DNA from: JAVJSD01 sp040219575
GTDB taxonomy: Bacteria; Planctomycetota; Planctomycetia; Pirellulales; Pirellulaceae
Reading direction: 5' to 3'
DNA length: 64,000 bases
Assembly (NCBI GenBank): GCA_040219575.1
Contig: JAVJSD010000044.1
Location: forward strand, 47,726-111,725
The position numbers were made by a program, and so were the translations under genes. The notes under the pieces are model-generated. The model saw only the letters and a program-made list of their open reading frames with translations, ran no database searches and was not told the origin of the DNA. This document shows positions 8,611 to 18,018 of this stretch, piece by piece. Each line of letters starts with the position of its first letter. The first letter of the stretch is position 1.

Positions 8611-8967
8611 ATGAGAACGGTCAAAGGCGCGGCCCGCACCCGGGCCAAGAAGCGGCTTTTCAAGAAGGTCAAAGGCTATCGCGGCGGACGCGGAAAACTG
8701 CTGCGAACGGCCAAGGAGACGCTGGTTCGGGCCGGCGCGTTCGCGTTTCGCGATCGCCGGGCGAAGAAGCGCAACTTCCGACGTTTGTGGATCATCCGCA
8801 TCAATGCGGCGGTTCGCGAGCGGGGACTGCGTTACAGCGAGTTCATCAACGGCTTGGCCAAGGCCAATCTCGAACTGGATCGCAAGACGCTCTCGGAATT
8901 GGCGATCCACGATCCGCCCGCCTTCGATGCGGTGGTCGAGAAAGTGAAAGAAGCCCTGGCGGCCTGA
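8611..8967 (+). CDS. rplT: 50S ribosomal protein L20
   Basis: The 118-residue protein binds 23S rRNA early in large-subunit assembly. L20 hallmarks are GAARTRAKKRLFKKVKGYRG, FRDRRAKKRNFRRLWIIRIN and RYSEFINGLAKANLELDRKT. It is followed at 118 bp by pheS, the classical rpmI-rplT-pheST order. Confidence 0.98.
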   Translation: MRTVKGAARTRAKKRLFKKVKGYRGGRGKLLRTAKETLVRAGAFAFRDRRAKKRNFRRLWIIRINAAVRERGLRYSEFINGLAKANLELDRKTLSELAIHDPPAFDAVVEKVKEALAA

Positions 8968-9085
8968 CGTCCGAACCGACTGGGCGGCCGGCTTGTCGAG
9001 TTCCTGGTGGGCGATCTGTTCGTCGGCGCAGCGCTCAAGGCGCGAGCGACGCCGGTTTCCCCCGCATGACCGCGACGTGGCAATC

Positions 9086-10108
9086 ATGGCGCTTGAGGAA
9101 TTCCTGAAGCAACTCGACGACCTCGGCGGACAGGCCGAGGCGGCCTTCGGCGCGGCCGTCGACGCCGACGCCCTGGAGGCTGCGCGGGTTGAATTCCTCG
9201 GCGCCAAGAGCGGCCGGCTGAAGGCGGTGCAAAAACAGTTGGGCTCGGTCGACAAGGCCGACAAGCCCGCCGCCGGCAAACGCCTCAACGACGTCAAGAA
9301 CCAGATTCAAGCGGCCTTCGAACAGGCGCAGCAGCGTCTCACCGGCGGCGCCGCCGCGGGCGACGGGGAACCGTTCGATCGTACGCTCCCGGGAATGCCT
9401 CGCCGCATTGGCCGCCTGCACCCGATCACACAGACGATCGAAGAGTTGAAGGACATCATGGGTCGCCTGGGATTCTCGGCGGCCGACGGCCCGGAGATCG
9501 AAGACGAATTGCACAACTTCGTCTCGCTCAACATTCCCGCCGATCACCCCGCGCGCGATCCGCTGGAGAACTTCTACCTCAGCACGGCGCGCAAGACTTC
9601 GCGAGCCGAAGCGCCGTTGCTGCTGCGGAGCCAGACCAGCACCGTGCAGATTCGCGTGATGGAGAACACCCCGCCGCCGGTGCGGATCATCTCGCTGGGC
9701 CGCGTTTATCGTCCCGATACGCCCGACGCCACGCATTACCCGATGTTCCACCAGATGGAAGGTTTGTGGGTCGACGAGCAAGTCACGATGGCCGACCTCA
9801 AGTCCGTTCTGCGACTGTTCGCCACCAGCTACCTGGGGGCCGACGTGCACGTGCGATTCCGCCCGTCGTTCTTCCCCTTCACCGAACCGAGCGTCGAGGC
9901 CGACTACCACTGGAACGATCAGTGGGTGGAATTCGGCGGCGCGGGGATGGTCGATCCCAACGTGCTTTCGGCGGTCGGCTACGACCCTGAACAGGTGACG
10001 GGCTTCGCCTTCGGCCTGGGCGTCGAACGCCTTTGCATGCGGCGCCACAACATCACCGACATCCGCGAGTTCTACAAGAACGACGTCCGCTTCCTGCACC
10101 AATTCTAA
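9086..10108 (+). CDS. pheS: Phenylalanyl-tRNA synthetase alpha subunit
   Basis: The 340-residue class II synthetase catalytic subunit charges tRNA-Phe as part of an alpha2-beta2 complex. Residues 1-90 form the coiled-coil tRNA-binding arm (FLGAKSGRLKAVQKQLG). Motif 2 region is VRIISLGRVYRPDTPDATH, then FHQMEGLWVDE. The Phe pocket is FRPSFFPFTEPSVEADY, and motif 3 is GFAFGLGVERLCMRRH. An upstream GTG at 9077 is an alternative start; ATG 9086 matches the usual family N-terminus. pheT begins 18 bp downstream. Confidence 0.97.
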   Translation: MALEEFLKQLDDLGGQAEAAFGAAVDADALEAARVEFLGAKSGRLKAVQKQLGSVDKADKPAAGKRLNDVKNQIQAAFEQAQQRLTGGAAAGDGEPFDRTLPGMPRRIGRLHPITQTIEELKDIMGRLGFSAADGPEIEDELHNFVSLNIPADHPARDPLENFYLSTARKTSRAEAPLLLRSQTSTVQIRVMENTPPPVRIISLGRVYRPDTPDATHYPMFHQMEGLWVDEQVTMADLKSVLRLFATSYLGADVHVRFRPSFFPFTEPSVEADYHWNDQWVEFGGAGMVDPNVLSAVGYDPEQVTGFAFGLGVERLCMRRHNITDIREFYKNDVRFLHQF

Positions 10109-10126
10109 CCGCGCCGCCACTGGATC

Positions 10127-12142
10127 ATGCTCGTTTCCTGGAATTGGCTGAAGGACTACGTACCCCTGGAGATGTCTCCCGAGGAGTTGGCGGAGCGTCT
10201 CGCCATGTCGGGCCTCAACCACGAGGGGAGCAAAACGGTCGGCGACGATTTGTGCGTCGACCTGGAGGTGACCAGCAATCGCACCGACTGCCTGGGGCAC
10301 ATCGGCGTCGCCCGCGAAATCAGCGTGCTCTGGCAATCGCCGCTGAAGATCCCCGCCGCCGAACCGAACGTCGCCGCCGCCAAGGTCGACGACCTGGTGA
10401 AGGTCCGCATTGATTGCCCCGAGTTGTGCTATCGCTACACGGCCCGAGTGATCCGCGGCGTGAAAATCGGTCCCAGCCCGGATTGGCTCGCCGATCGGCT
10501 GCGGACGATCGGCTTGGCGGTGATCAACAACGTGGTCGACGCCACGAACTACGTGCTGATGGAGTGCGGTCAGCCGCTGCACGCTTTCGACCTCGCCGAA
10601 CTCGGTGGTCCGGAGATTGTCGTTCGCGAGGCGATTCCCAATGAGGAATTCGAGGCGATCGATCACAAGACGTATCCGCTCGAGGCGGGCATGTGCGTGA
10701 TCGCCGACAAGCTTGGCGCCGTCGCGCTTGGCGGCGTGATGGGGGGCGCCGATACGGAGGTTTCCGAAAAGACGACCGACCTGTTGATCGAGTCGGCCGA
10801 GTTCGCCCCGACGTCGATCCGCGCCACGTCTCGCAAGTTGAATCTGCACAGCCCCTCGTCGTTCCGCTTCGAGCGAGGCGTCGATCCGGCGGGCGTCGAC
10901 TGGGCCAGTCGGCGTTGCTGCCAGCTGATTCTCCAGATCGCGGGCGGCGAACTCGCCGAAGGAGTCCTCGACGTCGGCCGCGCCGTGCCGCGCCGAGAGC
11001 CCGTCGTGCTGCGGTTTTCGCAACTCCAACGTGTGCTGGGCATCGACGTGCCGCGGGAGGAAGTCCGCCGCATCCTGGCGGCGCTCGGCACGAAAGCCGT
11101 TCGGTCCGACGACAAGTCGCTGGAAGTCGTTCCTCCCAGTTGGCGGCGCGACCTCACGCGCGAAATCGACCTCGTCGAGGAAGCGGCCCGAATCCACGGC
11201 TACGACAAGATTCCCGAAGACGTCCGCGTGCCGATGACCGCCTCGCACCGCAGCGACCGCGACCGCGTGCAAGACCAGGTCCGCCGCGTGCTGACCGGCG
11301 TCGGGTTCGACGAGGCGATGACGGCCAGCATGGTGCCGGAGCTATGGTCCGACGCGTTCAGCCCCTGGTCCAGCGGCAAGGCGATCGTCTCCAGCACGCC
11401 GTTGCTCCGAGGAGCGGACGTGCTGCGCCGCAGCCTGGTTCCCAGCCTGCTGGAAGTCCGACGCATTAACGAGTCGCTCAGCAACCCCACGATCGAGCAA
11501 TTCGAAACCGCCAATGTCTATCTGCCCCGGCCTGGTCAGTTGCCCGACGAGCGGTCGATGCTGGCGATCACCAGCGGCGGCGGCTACTTCGACCTCAAGG
11601 GCGTGGTGGAGACGATCGTCTCGGCCCTCAATCGTCACGTGCGCGTCGATGCGGTGGAGACGAGCCAGCCGTTGCTGGCGCCCCTTCGCAGCGCCGAACT
11701 GCGAATCGGCGGGCAGGTGCTCGGCTACCTGGGCGAAGTGACGCCGGCGGGCTTGAAGGCGTTTGGCCTGCGCAGCGCCGCGACGGTGGCGGAGTTGAGC
11801 CTGGCGGTGCTCGAGTCGTGCGCGGAGTTGACGCCGCAGTACACGCCGTTGAGCCCCTTCCCGCCCATCTCGCAGGACCTGAACTTCGTTGTCGCCGAGT
11901 CACTCCCCTGGGCGGAGCTGGCCGACACGGTCCGCACCGCCGCCGGCGAATTGCTGGAAGCGCTCGACTACCGCGAAACCTACCGCGACCCCAAAACCGA
12001 CGGCCCCGACGCCAAGCGGCTGCTGTTGACGATCACTCTTCGCTCCGCCACCGGCACGTTGACCGGCCAGCAGGCGGAAGCCGTCCGCGAGTCGATCATC
12101 GCCGCCTGCGACAAGGCGCACGACGCCAAACTGCTCGTGTGA
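10127..12142 (+). CDS. pheT: Phenylalanyl-tRNA synthetase beta subunit, short form without the tRNA-binding (EMAP) domain
   Basis: The 671-residue protein is about 120 residues shorter than typical bacterial PheT. The B1 start MLVSWNWLKDYVPLEMSPEE runs directly into DLEVTSNRTDCLGHIGVARE, so the EMAPII-like tRNA_bind domain normally inserted after about residue 40 is absent. The B3/B4 domain (LRTIGLAVINNVVDATNYVL, GQPLHAFDLAEL), the B5 domain, the catalytic-like core and the C-terminal anticodon-binding FDX-ACB domain (YTPLSPFPPISQDLNFVV) are present. The reading frame is intact, so this is a lineage form rather than a broken gene. It pairs with PheS. Confidence 0.96.
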   Translation: MLVSWNWLKDYVPLEMSPEELAERLAMSGLNHEGSKTVGDDLCVDLEVTSNRTDCLGHIGVAREISVLWQSPLKIPAAEPNVAAAKVDDLVKVRIDCPELCYRYTARVIRGVKIGPSPDWLADRLRTIGLAVINNVVDATNYVLMECGQPLHAFDLAELGGPEIVVREAIPNEEFEAIDHKTYPLEAGMCVIADKLGAVALGGVMGGADTEVSEKTTDLLIESAEFAPTSIRATSRKLNLHSPSSFRFERGVDPAGVDWASRRCCQLILQIAGGELAEGVLDVGRAVPRREPVVLRFSQLQRVLGIDVPREEVRRILAALGTKAVRSDDKSLEVVPPSWRRDLTREIDLVEEAARIHGYDKIPEDVRVPMTASHRSDRDRVQDQVRRVLTGVGFDEAMTASMVPELWSDAFSPWSSGKAIVSSTPLLRGADVLRRSLVPSLLEVRRINESLSNPTIEQFETANVYLPRPGQLPDERSMLAITSGGGYFDLKGVVETIVSALNRHVRVDAVETSQPLLAPLRSAELRIGGQVLGYLGEVTPAGLKAFGLRSAATVAELSLAVLESCAELTPQYTPLSPFPPISQDLNFVVAESLPWAELADTVRTAAGELLEALDYRETYRDPKTDGPDAKRLLLTITLRSATGTLTGQQAEAVRESIIAACDKAHDAKLLV

Positions 12143-12258
12143 CGCACGCCGGCGGAACCGCGAACTTGCGGACGGGGGTTTCTTTTTGCTCCTGTCCCGG
12201 GTTGAATACGGCAAAGAGTCGCCCGCCCACCAAGCACTTTCGGAAGGAACGCTGCACG

Positions 12259-13023
12259 ATGTCGGATCAGCCCTCGGACCAAACCGGCCCGCGCTATCGC
12301 CGCGTGGTGCTGAAACTCTCGGGAGAGAGCTTCGCGCACTCGGGAGAACGCGGCATCAGCATGGATCATGTGGTGCATATCGCCAGCCAGGTCCAAAAGG
12401 CGCAAGCGCTGGGATGCTCGGTGGCGGTGGTGATCGGCGGCGGCAACATCCTCCGCGGAGCGCAGTTCAAGGACCGCAGCACCGCCATTCAGGAGGCGAC
12501 GGCGCACTACATGGGCATGCTGGCCACCGTCATCAACGGCCTGGCCCTGCAGGACGCGCTGGAGTCGCTGGGCTGCGCCACGCGGCTGATGTCGGCCATC
12601 AAGATGGACGGCGTGGCGGAGCCCTACATCCGCCGCCGCGCCTGGCGGCATTTGGAGAAGGGGCGGATCATCATTCTCGCCGCGGGCACCGGCGGCCCGT
12701 TCGTCACCACCGATACGGCGGCCGCGCTGCGGTCGTTGGAGTTGGAGGCCGACATCCTGTTGAAGGCGACGCGGGTCGACGGAGTGTTCAGCGACGATCC
12801 GGAGAAGAATCCGCACGCCGTGCTGTTCCGTGAGCTTGCCTACGAGGAAGTGCTGGAGCAGAATCTCCGCGTGATGGACAGCACCGCCATCACCCATTGC
12901 ATGGAGCATGGCATGCCGATTCTGGTGTTCAATTTCCAGAAGGACGGCAACATTCAACGGGCCGTCAGCGGCGAGAAAGTCGGCACGCTGATCGGTTCGA
13001 AGAAACTGGCGGCGGCCACGTAG
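12259..13023 (+). CDS. pyrH: UMP kinase
   Basis: The 254-residue amino-acid-kinase-fold enzyme phosphorylates UMP to UDP. Signatures are RVVLKLSGESF, VAVVIGGGNILRGAQ, THYMGMLATVINGLAL-like AHYMGMLATVINGLALQ, AAGTGGPFVTTDTAAALRS and KATRVDGVFSDDP. ATG 12259 has GGAAGGA upstream; the longer frame from 11818 overlaps pheT. It precedes frr as in most bacteria, but rpsB and tsf are not next to it here. Confidence 0.97.
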   Translation: MSDQPSDQTGPRYRRVVLKLSGESFAHSGERGISMDHVVHIASQVQKAQALGCSVAVVIGGGNILRGAQFKDRSTAIQEATAHYMGMLATVINGLALQDALESLGCATRLMSAIKMDGVAEPYIRRRAWRHLEKGRIIILAAGTGGPFVTTDTAAALRSLELEADILLKATRVDGVFSDDPEKNPHAVLFRELAYEEVLEQNLRVMDSTAITHCMEHGMPILVFNFQKDGNIQRAVSGEKVGTLIGSKKLAAAT

Positions 13024-13260
13024 GTTCCGCTGATCGCCGCGACGCGACGAGCGTCGCAAGACATGTTTCCGCCGCCGCGTCAAGACGCTCGGCGGCAATT
13101 CACGCCGCCAAGTTGGCGGGCGGCGCGGCAAGGCGTATGATGACTCCCTTGCGACGCGCCGAGGCGATAGAATTCCAGCTTCCCCTTCGCGTGACGGCTC
13201 GCCGCGGTGCATCAGCGCCCGCGGCCGAATCGCGAAGATTACTACGAGGAAAGTGTAGAG

Positions 13261-13821
13261 ATGCCTGCCGAAGAAATCCTGTTCGATGCTGAAGAACGCA
13301 TGGAGAAGGCGATCAGCGTCCTGAAGAACTCGCTCGCGGGAATTCGCACGGGACGCGCCAATCCTGGGCTCGTCGACAGCCTGCGGGTGGAGGTGTACGG
13401 CTCGCCAACCCCGATCAAGCAGATTGCGTCGGTCGGCGCCCCGGAGCCCACGCAGATCGTGATTCGGCCGTACGATCCGACGACCCTCAAGGACATCGAG
13501 AAGGCGATCATCGCCAGCGACCTCGGCTTCAATCCCCAGAACGACGGCAAGTTGATCCGCATCAACATTCCGCCGTTGTCGACCGAAGTCCGGCGGAAGA
13601 TGGTGTCGCGTGTGAAGGAGTTGACCGAAGAGGCCAAGATCGCGATTCGCAACATCCGCCGCGACGCCAACAAGGCGTCGGATCAGGAAGAGAAAGACAA
13701 GACCATCAGCGAGGACGAACGGGATGGCATCAAGAACGACGTGCAGGAGTTGACGAAAAAGTTCGAAAACCAGGCCACCGACCTGGCCAAGAAGCGTGAA
13801 GAAGAAGTCATGGAGGCCTAA
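13261..13821 (+). CDS. frr: Ribosome recycling factor
   Basis: The 186-residue protein splits post-termination ribosomes together with EF-G. Family motifs are LAGIRTGRANPGLVD, RVEVYGSPTPIKQIASV, FNPQNDGKLIRINIPPLSTE and IAIRNIRRDANK. The start at 13261 gives the standard length; an in-frame start at 13207 would add 18 residues not typical of the family. It lies 237 bp after pyrH. The 165-bp gap after it holds no recognisable feature. Confidence 0.97.
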   Translation: MPAEEILFDAEERMEKAISVLKNSLAGIRTGRANPGLVDSLRVEVYGSPTPIKQIASVGAPEPTQIVIRPYDPTTLKDIEKAIIASDLGFNPQNDGKLIRINIPPLSTEVRRKMVSRVKELTEEAKIAIRNIRRDANKASDQEEKDKTISEDERDGIKNDVQELTKKFENQATDLAKKREEEVMEA

Positions 13822-13986
13822 CCCGCGGAAGTGTGCGAGGCGGCGACAGCCCGCAGCGCGACCGACCGCCGAACATTCTTTTCTTTTCAGCCTTGGTGAA
13901 GATGAATTCGTTTCCGCTTCGCCCGCATCACGACGCGCGGACCGCGCGAAGGCGACCTATTTCCTGTTGAAGCAAGCAGCCAAGCC

Positions 13987-14862
13987 ATGGACGCGTCTCC
14001 CGGTAAAGTCCTGCGCGATTTGGTGGAAGACAGTACGATTCAGGTGCCCGGCGCCCCCAACGCGCTGATGGCGCGGCTCATCGAGCGGATGGACTTCGAC
14101 GCCGTGTACCTCTCGGGCGCCGCGCTCTCGGCCGGCGTGTTGGGCCTGCCGGACGCCGGCTTGTTCACGCTCACGGAACTCGCTCAGCAGACCGCCTACA
14201 TCACGCGGAACGTCGACCTGCCCTTGATCGTCGACGCCGACACGGGCTTTGGCGAAGGCTTGGTCATCGAACGGGCGGTCGCCGAACTGGAGGCGGCCGG
14301 CGCGGCCGCCATTCAACTCGAGGACCGACAATTGACGTGCCGTGGCGAGCGCCTCTCCGGAAAGTCGCTCTTCGACGTCGAAACGATGTGCGGCAAACTG
14401 CGGACCGCCTCCCAGGCTCGGTGGGACGACCACCTGGTGATCATCGGCCGCACCGACGCCCGCACCGCGGAAGGCTTCGAGGGGGCCGTCGAGCGCGCCC
14501 AACGGTATTTGGCGGCGGGGGCCGATTGGATCTTCGCCGAAGCGCTCACCACGCGCGAGGAGTTGGCGCGGTTCGCCGAGATCGTCGACGCTCCGCTGGT
14601 GGCGAATATGACGGAGTTCGGCGGAAGCCCGCTGTTGACGCTCGAGGAGTTGGCCGACATGGGTTACGCGGCGGTGCTCTATCCCGTGACGCTGCTGCGG
14701 GTGACGATGAAGGCCGCCGAGGCCGCGCTGGCGGTGCTGGCCGCCGAGGGCACGCAGAAGGACCTCCTCGACTTGATGCAGACACGCGAGGAGTTGAGTG
14801 ATCTGCTCGACCACGAACAGTTCGAGGAGCGCGATCGGGCGTACTTCTCGGAAGAGAACTGA
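13987..14862 (+). CDS. Isocitrate lyase/PEP mutase family protein (methylisocitrate lyase or oxaloacetate decarboxylase type)
   Basis: The 291-residue TIM-barrel enzyme resembles PrpB and carboxy-PEP phosphonomutase. Visible features are VPGAPNALMARLIE, YLSGAALSAGVLGLPDAGLF, the metal motif LIVDADTGFGEG, VIIGRTDART, GADWIFAEALTTREEL and VANMTEFGGSP. The active-site loop that reads KRCGH in PrpB and isocitrate lyase is changed: after IQLED the sequence is RQLTCRGERLSGKSL, with a cysteine present but in a different setting. A C-C lyase or related activity is likely, with the exact substrate uncertain. Confidence 0.85.
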   Translation: MDASPGKVLRDLVEDSTIQVPGAPNALMARLIERMDFDAVYLSGAALSAGVLGLPDAGLFTLTELAQQTAYITRNVDLPLIVDADTGFGEGLVIERAVAELEAAGAAAIQLEDRQLTCRGERLSGKSLFDVETMCGKLRTASQARWDDHLVIIGRTDARTAEGFEGAVERAQRYLAAGADWIFAEALTTREELARFAEIVDAPLVANMTEFGGSPLLTLEELADMGYAAVLYPVTLLRVTMKAAEAALAVLAAEGTQKDLLDLMQTREELSDLLDHEQFEERDRAYFSEEN

Positions 14863-15083
14863 GCCTCGCGCTTCGTCTTCAGCCGCCGGCGCTGCTAGCA
14901 CCGGTGGTTCGACTGTGGACGCCCCTTGGATTGAACGGCGGGCGCGGTCGTAGGCATTCTGCCGAATATTTCTTCAATAGCAATTCTCCGGATTGCCGAT
15001 GGTGAGTTAAGACCCACGCCGGCGTCTCCCGCTTCCCGTCTTCAAGTCCGGCGATCCCGCATACGATCCAGGAGGGGAACTCC

Positions 15084-15413
15084 ATGAGTGGCCGATTCGT
15101 GCCGGCGCTGCTGTGCGCCTTGGTAGTCGGCTTGTGCCTTTCGTGCAGCCAGGCGCAAGCGCAAGAACGCGGCTACGGCCGCTCCTACGGGGGCGACTAC
15201 AGCATCCGCGATTGGGAACGCTTCTACCATTATCCGTACGTGTACTACCCGCAGAACTACTGGGGGAACGAGTACTATCGCAGCGCCGAGAGCTTGTACT
15301 ACCGCTACCCGTCGGAGATGCGGATCCCCGTCTACAACAAGAAGTGGTACAACTACTACCCCACCGGCCGCCGCTACCACAGCGGGCACCAGTTCATCCT
15401 CGACGTGTTTTAG
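15084..15413 (+). CDS. Small secreted Tyr-rich planctomycete protein
   Basis: The 109-residue protein has a signal peptide (MSGRFVPALLCALVVGLCLS, then CSQAQAQ). The mature part is extremely rich in Tyr, Arg, Asn and Pro: YSIRDWERFYHYPYVYYPQN, MRIPVYNKKWYNYYPTGRRY and the end HSGHQFILDVF. Such proteins recur in planctomycetes and are sometimes annotated as calmodulin-binding on weak grounds. It is probably envelope-associated with unknown role. It is followed by a strong terminator at 15456-15490. Confidence 0.85.
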   Translation: MSGRFVPALLCALVVGLCLSCSQAQAQERGYGRSYGGDYSIRDWERFYHYPYVYYPQNYWGNEYYRSAESLYYRYPSEMRIPVYNKKWYNYYPTGRRYHSGHQFILDVF

Positions 15414-15455
15414 TTCCGCCGACCGCAGCTCGGCTGAACTGCGAAGCAGAGCACA

Positions 15456-15490
15456 ACAGACCGCGCCAAGCGCGGTCTGTTTTCGTTTTG
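15456..15490 (+). terminator. Rho-independent terminator after the small secreted protein
   Basis: A perfect 10-bp stem (ACAGACCGCG with CGCGGTCTGT) and 5-base loop CCAAG are followed by TTTTCGTTTT. Confidence 0.9.
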
Positions 15491-15498
15491 CGCCCAGC

Positions 15499-15531
15499 AA
15501 AAAACCCCCGACTCGCTGGGAGCCGGGGGTT
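15499..15531 (-). terminator. Rho-independent terminator after the SHD1-TPR gene
   Basis: The stem AACCCCCG/CGGGGGTT (15503-15510 with 15524-15531) extends through CTC/GAG. It is followed on the minus strand by a T-run (complement of AAAAAA at 15499-15504). It lies 40 bp past the stop codon of the converging gene. Confidence 0.85.
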
Positions 15532-15573
15532 GTGGCAGGGTGGATTTCGATGTCGAGATCAGGCGGTCGTCCG

Positions 15574-18018
15574 CTACTCCTTGGTGACGACGACGTTCAA
15601 CTCGTTGAAACGCTCCAGGTCGGCCTGAGCCGATTCCAGGTCGCCGCTCTTCTTGAAGGCGAGGGCCCGGTTGCGATAGGCGAGGGCGTCGTTGCGATTG
15701 ATGAGAATCGCCTTGTCGAAATCGTTGATCGCGTCCTCGAACTTGCCCTGGCGAGCGCGGGTGATGCCGCGATTGTTGAACGCCAGGTTGCCGAGCTTCT
15801 GCAACTCGTCGATTTCGATCGAGGTGGTGAAGTCGCGGTCCGCCTCGGCGAGGCGGCCGGCGGCCAGATGGGCGCAGCCGCGGTTGTAGTAGAAATCGGC
15901 GTTGCGGGGGGCCAACTCGATGAGCCGGTCGTAGTCCCGCACTGCGTATTCATAACCGCCGCTCGCCAGATGCGTACGGGCGCGGCCGCGGAGAGCGTCG
16001 ATGTCGTAGGGACGATCTTCGACCACGCGGTCGTAGTCGACCAGGGCCCGATCGTAGTCGCGGTCGTCGTAGAAGCCGCCCGCGCGGTCGATCAGGTCGT
16101 CGCGATCGTCGTCGAAGTTGTTGATGACGAGGTCGTCGTCATCCACGTCGCCGTCGCCGTCGCGATCGTAGTTGTTGATCACCACATCGGGGCCGTCCTT
16201 GCCGGGACCGCCAGGTCCACCAGGGCCGGGCGCTGCGCCCTTGGGCGGATTCAGCGTGCCGGCGGCGGCGGCGCCCGTGCCGGCCACGGGATTGTCCTTG
16301 GGAGGTTCGGTCGCAGCGCCGGGCGCCGTGGGATCGACCGGTCCGGCGGCGGCGGGATTCGAGGGACCTTCCGCCACTTCTTCCTTGTTGCTGCCGGTGA
16401 TGTCGGCCAGGGCGTCGGCCGCGGCGTCGAGTTGGTCGGCCACGCTTTGGGCGTTGGTTTGGGCCGAACCGGCGGGCGCCTTCGAGGCGACGCCCGGCTC
16501 ACGCTTGGCTTTGTTCAAATCGCCATAGGTCATGCCGGCGGTTTTCTTGGCGCTGTCGAGTTGCTCGGCGACTTCGGGCGCCGTCTCTTTCACCTTCCGC
16601 TGCACGTCGCTGATGATGCGATTGATGTCGGCCTGCTCGCGGCCCAGCAGGTCGGCGCCGCTTTGCGTCAGCCCGGTGCTGTTGGCGGCGGCGCCAAGTT
16701 GCTCGGAGATGTCGCGCTCGCTCTTGGCGGCGGCACGCAGCAGGTTCTCCTGCAGCGTGAGGGCGCCGAGCGCGGCCTGGTCGAGTCCGCCATCGCTCTT
16801 GGGAATCGCGAAGTAGTTGTGCGTTCCCGCGGTGAAGCCGGTGGTCGCAATCTGCGCCGAGAAGCCGTCGCTGGGCTCGGTGTCGGTCGTCAGGTACTGG
16901 TCTTCCGGTTGGAACTGACCGTCGCCGTTGACGTCGCGGTAGAAGTCGACCGCTTTGATCGCTTGCATCATCTCGGGCGTGGGTTCTTGGCCCTTCTTCA
17001 GCTTCGGCGCGTTGGGGCCGACTTTCACCGGCATTCCCTTGGCGAGTTCGCTGGGATTGGCCACCAGTTCGATCACTTCGCCCTTGACCGCGACCGGGGG
17101 ATAAACGGCCAGACCGGGACCGACCACGGCGCCGCCGACCGCTACTTGCGGTCCAACGATCGCTGGTCCGCCGCCGCCGTAGCCACCGCCGCCCCAACCG
17201 CCGTCGCCGCCGCGACCGCCGTAATCGTACTCAATCTGCTCGGCCATCGCGTAGTCGACGTTCTGCATGTTGCGGATGTCGGCCTGCGCCAGCGACTCGT
17301 CGGTCGTGCTATTGGGCGGCTGCCACGGGAACTTCTGCAGATAACGCTTGTTGATGCCGTCGCGCTTCTTGCGATACGCGGCGCGCTGCTTTTCGAAGTC
17401 CTCTTTGCCTTCCTGCGAGTTGTTGAAGTAGTCGTGCAGGTTGTCGGCGCGACCGCGATAGGCGGCCGCCAGGCGGTTGTCCTTTTCGATGGCGTTGGTG
17501 AAATCCTGGTGGGCCTGGCCGAATTCACCTTTTTCGACATGCGCCCGGCCGAGGCCGTTGTAGGCCAGGGCGGCCGCCTTTTCGTTGTTCGTCGCGGCGG
17601 CCAACTCGGCCACCTTCTGGAAGTCGTTGATGGCCTCGTCCAGCCGGCCCTTGTTCGTGTAGTACAGGCCGCGGGCGTAATACTTGCTGGGGTTGTTCGG
17701 ATCCGAAAGGATGTCCTGCGTGAAGCGGTCATCGCCGTCGAGCTTCACCTGGACCGGCTTGGGAGTGTCGTCCTTGGCCGGAATCAGGCTCTCGCCGTTG
17801 GGGTTGGCGCGGGCGTAGTCCTGATCGGCCTGGCTGAGATTCGCCAGGGCGACCCGCACCACGCGGCCGTCGTCGAGCTTGAGAATCGCGACGTTCTCCT
17901 CCAGCTTGACCAGATCTCCTTGCAACGTGCTGTCACCCGCGGCGCTCGTCCATTCCCTCGCCGCCGCGAAAGACGCGGTCAAACTCAGGAGCACACCCAT
18001 CAGTGCTAGTCTTCTCAT
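15574..18018 (-). CDS. Secreted SHD1-domain and TPR-repeat protein
   Basis: The 814-residue protein starts with a signal peptide (MRRLALMGVLLSLTASFAAA). An SHD1-type module follows (REWTSAAGDSTLQGDLVKLE ... LKLDDGRVVRVALANLSQAD), then a first TPR block (about residues 95-200: YYARGLYYTNKGRLDEAIND, AYNGLGRAHVEKGEFGQAHQ). A long disordered middle includes Gly-rich segments and an acidic DRDGDGDVDDDD stretch that resembles a calcium-binding loop. A C-terminal TPR block of at least four repeats follows (VDYDRVVEDRPYDIDALRGR, FYYNRGCAHLAAGRLAEADR). ATG 18018 has GAGGAG upstream. It is probably an envelope scaffold; no enzymatic motif was seen. Confidence 0.85.
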   Translation of the reverse strand: MRRLALMGVLLSLTASFAAAREWTSAAGDSTLQGDLVKLEENVAILKLDDGRVVRVALANLSQADQDYARANPNGESLIPAKDDTPKPVQVKLDGDDRFTQDILSDPNNPSKYYARGLYYTNKGRLDEAINDFQKVAELAAATNNEKAAALAYNGLGRAHVEKGEFGQAHQDFTNAIEKDNRLAAAYRGRADNLHDYFNNSQEGKEDFEKQRAAYRKKRDGINKRYLQKFPWQPPNSTTDESLAQADIRNMQNVDYAMAEQIEYDYGGRGGDGGWGGGGYGGGGPAIVGPQVAVGGAVVGPGLAVYPPVAVKGEVIELVANPSELAKGMPVKVGPNAPKLKKGQEPTPEMMQAIKAVDFYRDVNGDGQFQPEDQYLTTDTEPSDGFSAQIATTGFTAGTHNYFAIPKSDGGLDQAALGALTLQENLLRAAAKSERDISEQLGAAANSTGLTQSGADLLGREQADINRIISDVQRKVKETAPEVAEQLDSAKKTAGMTYGDLNKAKREPGVASKAPAGSAQTNAQSVADQLDAAADALADITGSNKEEVAEGPSNPAAAGPVDPTAPGAATEPPKDNPVAGTGAAAAGTLNPPKGAAPGPGGPGGPGKDGPDVVINNYDRDGDGDVDDDDLVINNFDDDRDDLIDRAGGFYDDRDYDRALVDYDRVVEDRPYDIDALRGRARTHLASGGYEYAVRDYDRLIELAPRNADFYYNRGCAHLAAGRLAEADRDFTTSIEIDELQKLGNLAFNNRGITRARQGKFEDAINDFDKAILINRNDALAYRNRALAFKKSGDLESAQADLERFNELNVVVTKE

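Noticed and set aside
9035..11272. 745-residue minus-strand frame over pheS and pheT
   Set aside because: Overlaps two certain housekeeping genes on the opposite strand.
15532..18009. 825-residue open frame opposite the SHD1-TPR gene
   Set aside because: Antisense shadow; the minus strand carries signal peptide, SHD1, TPR and a terminator.
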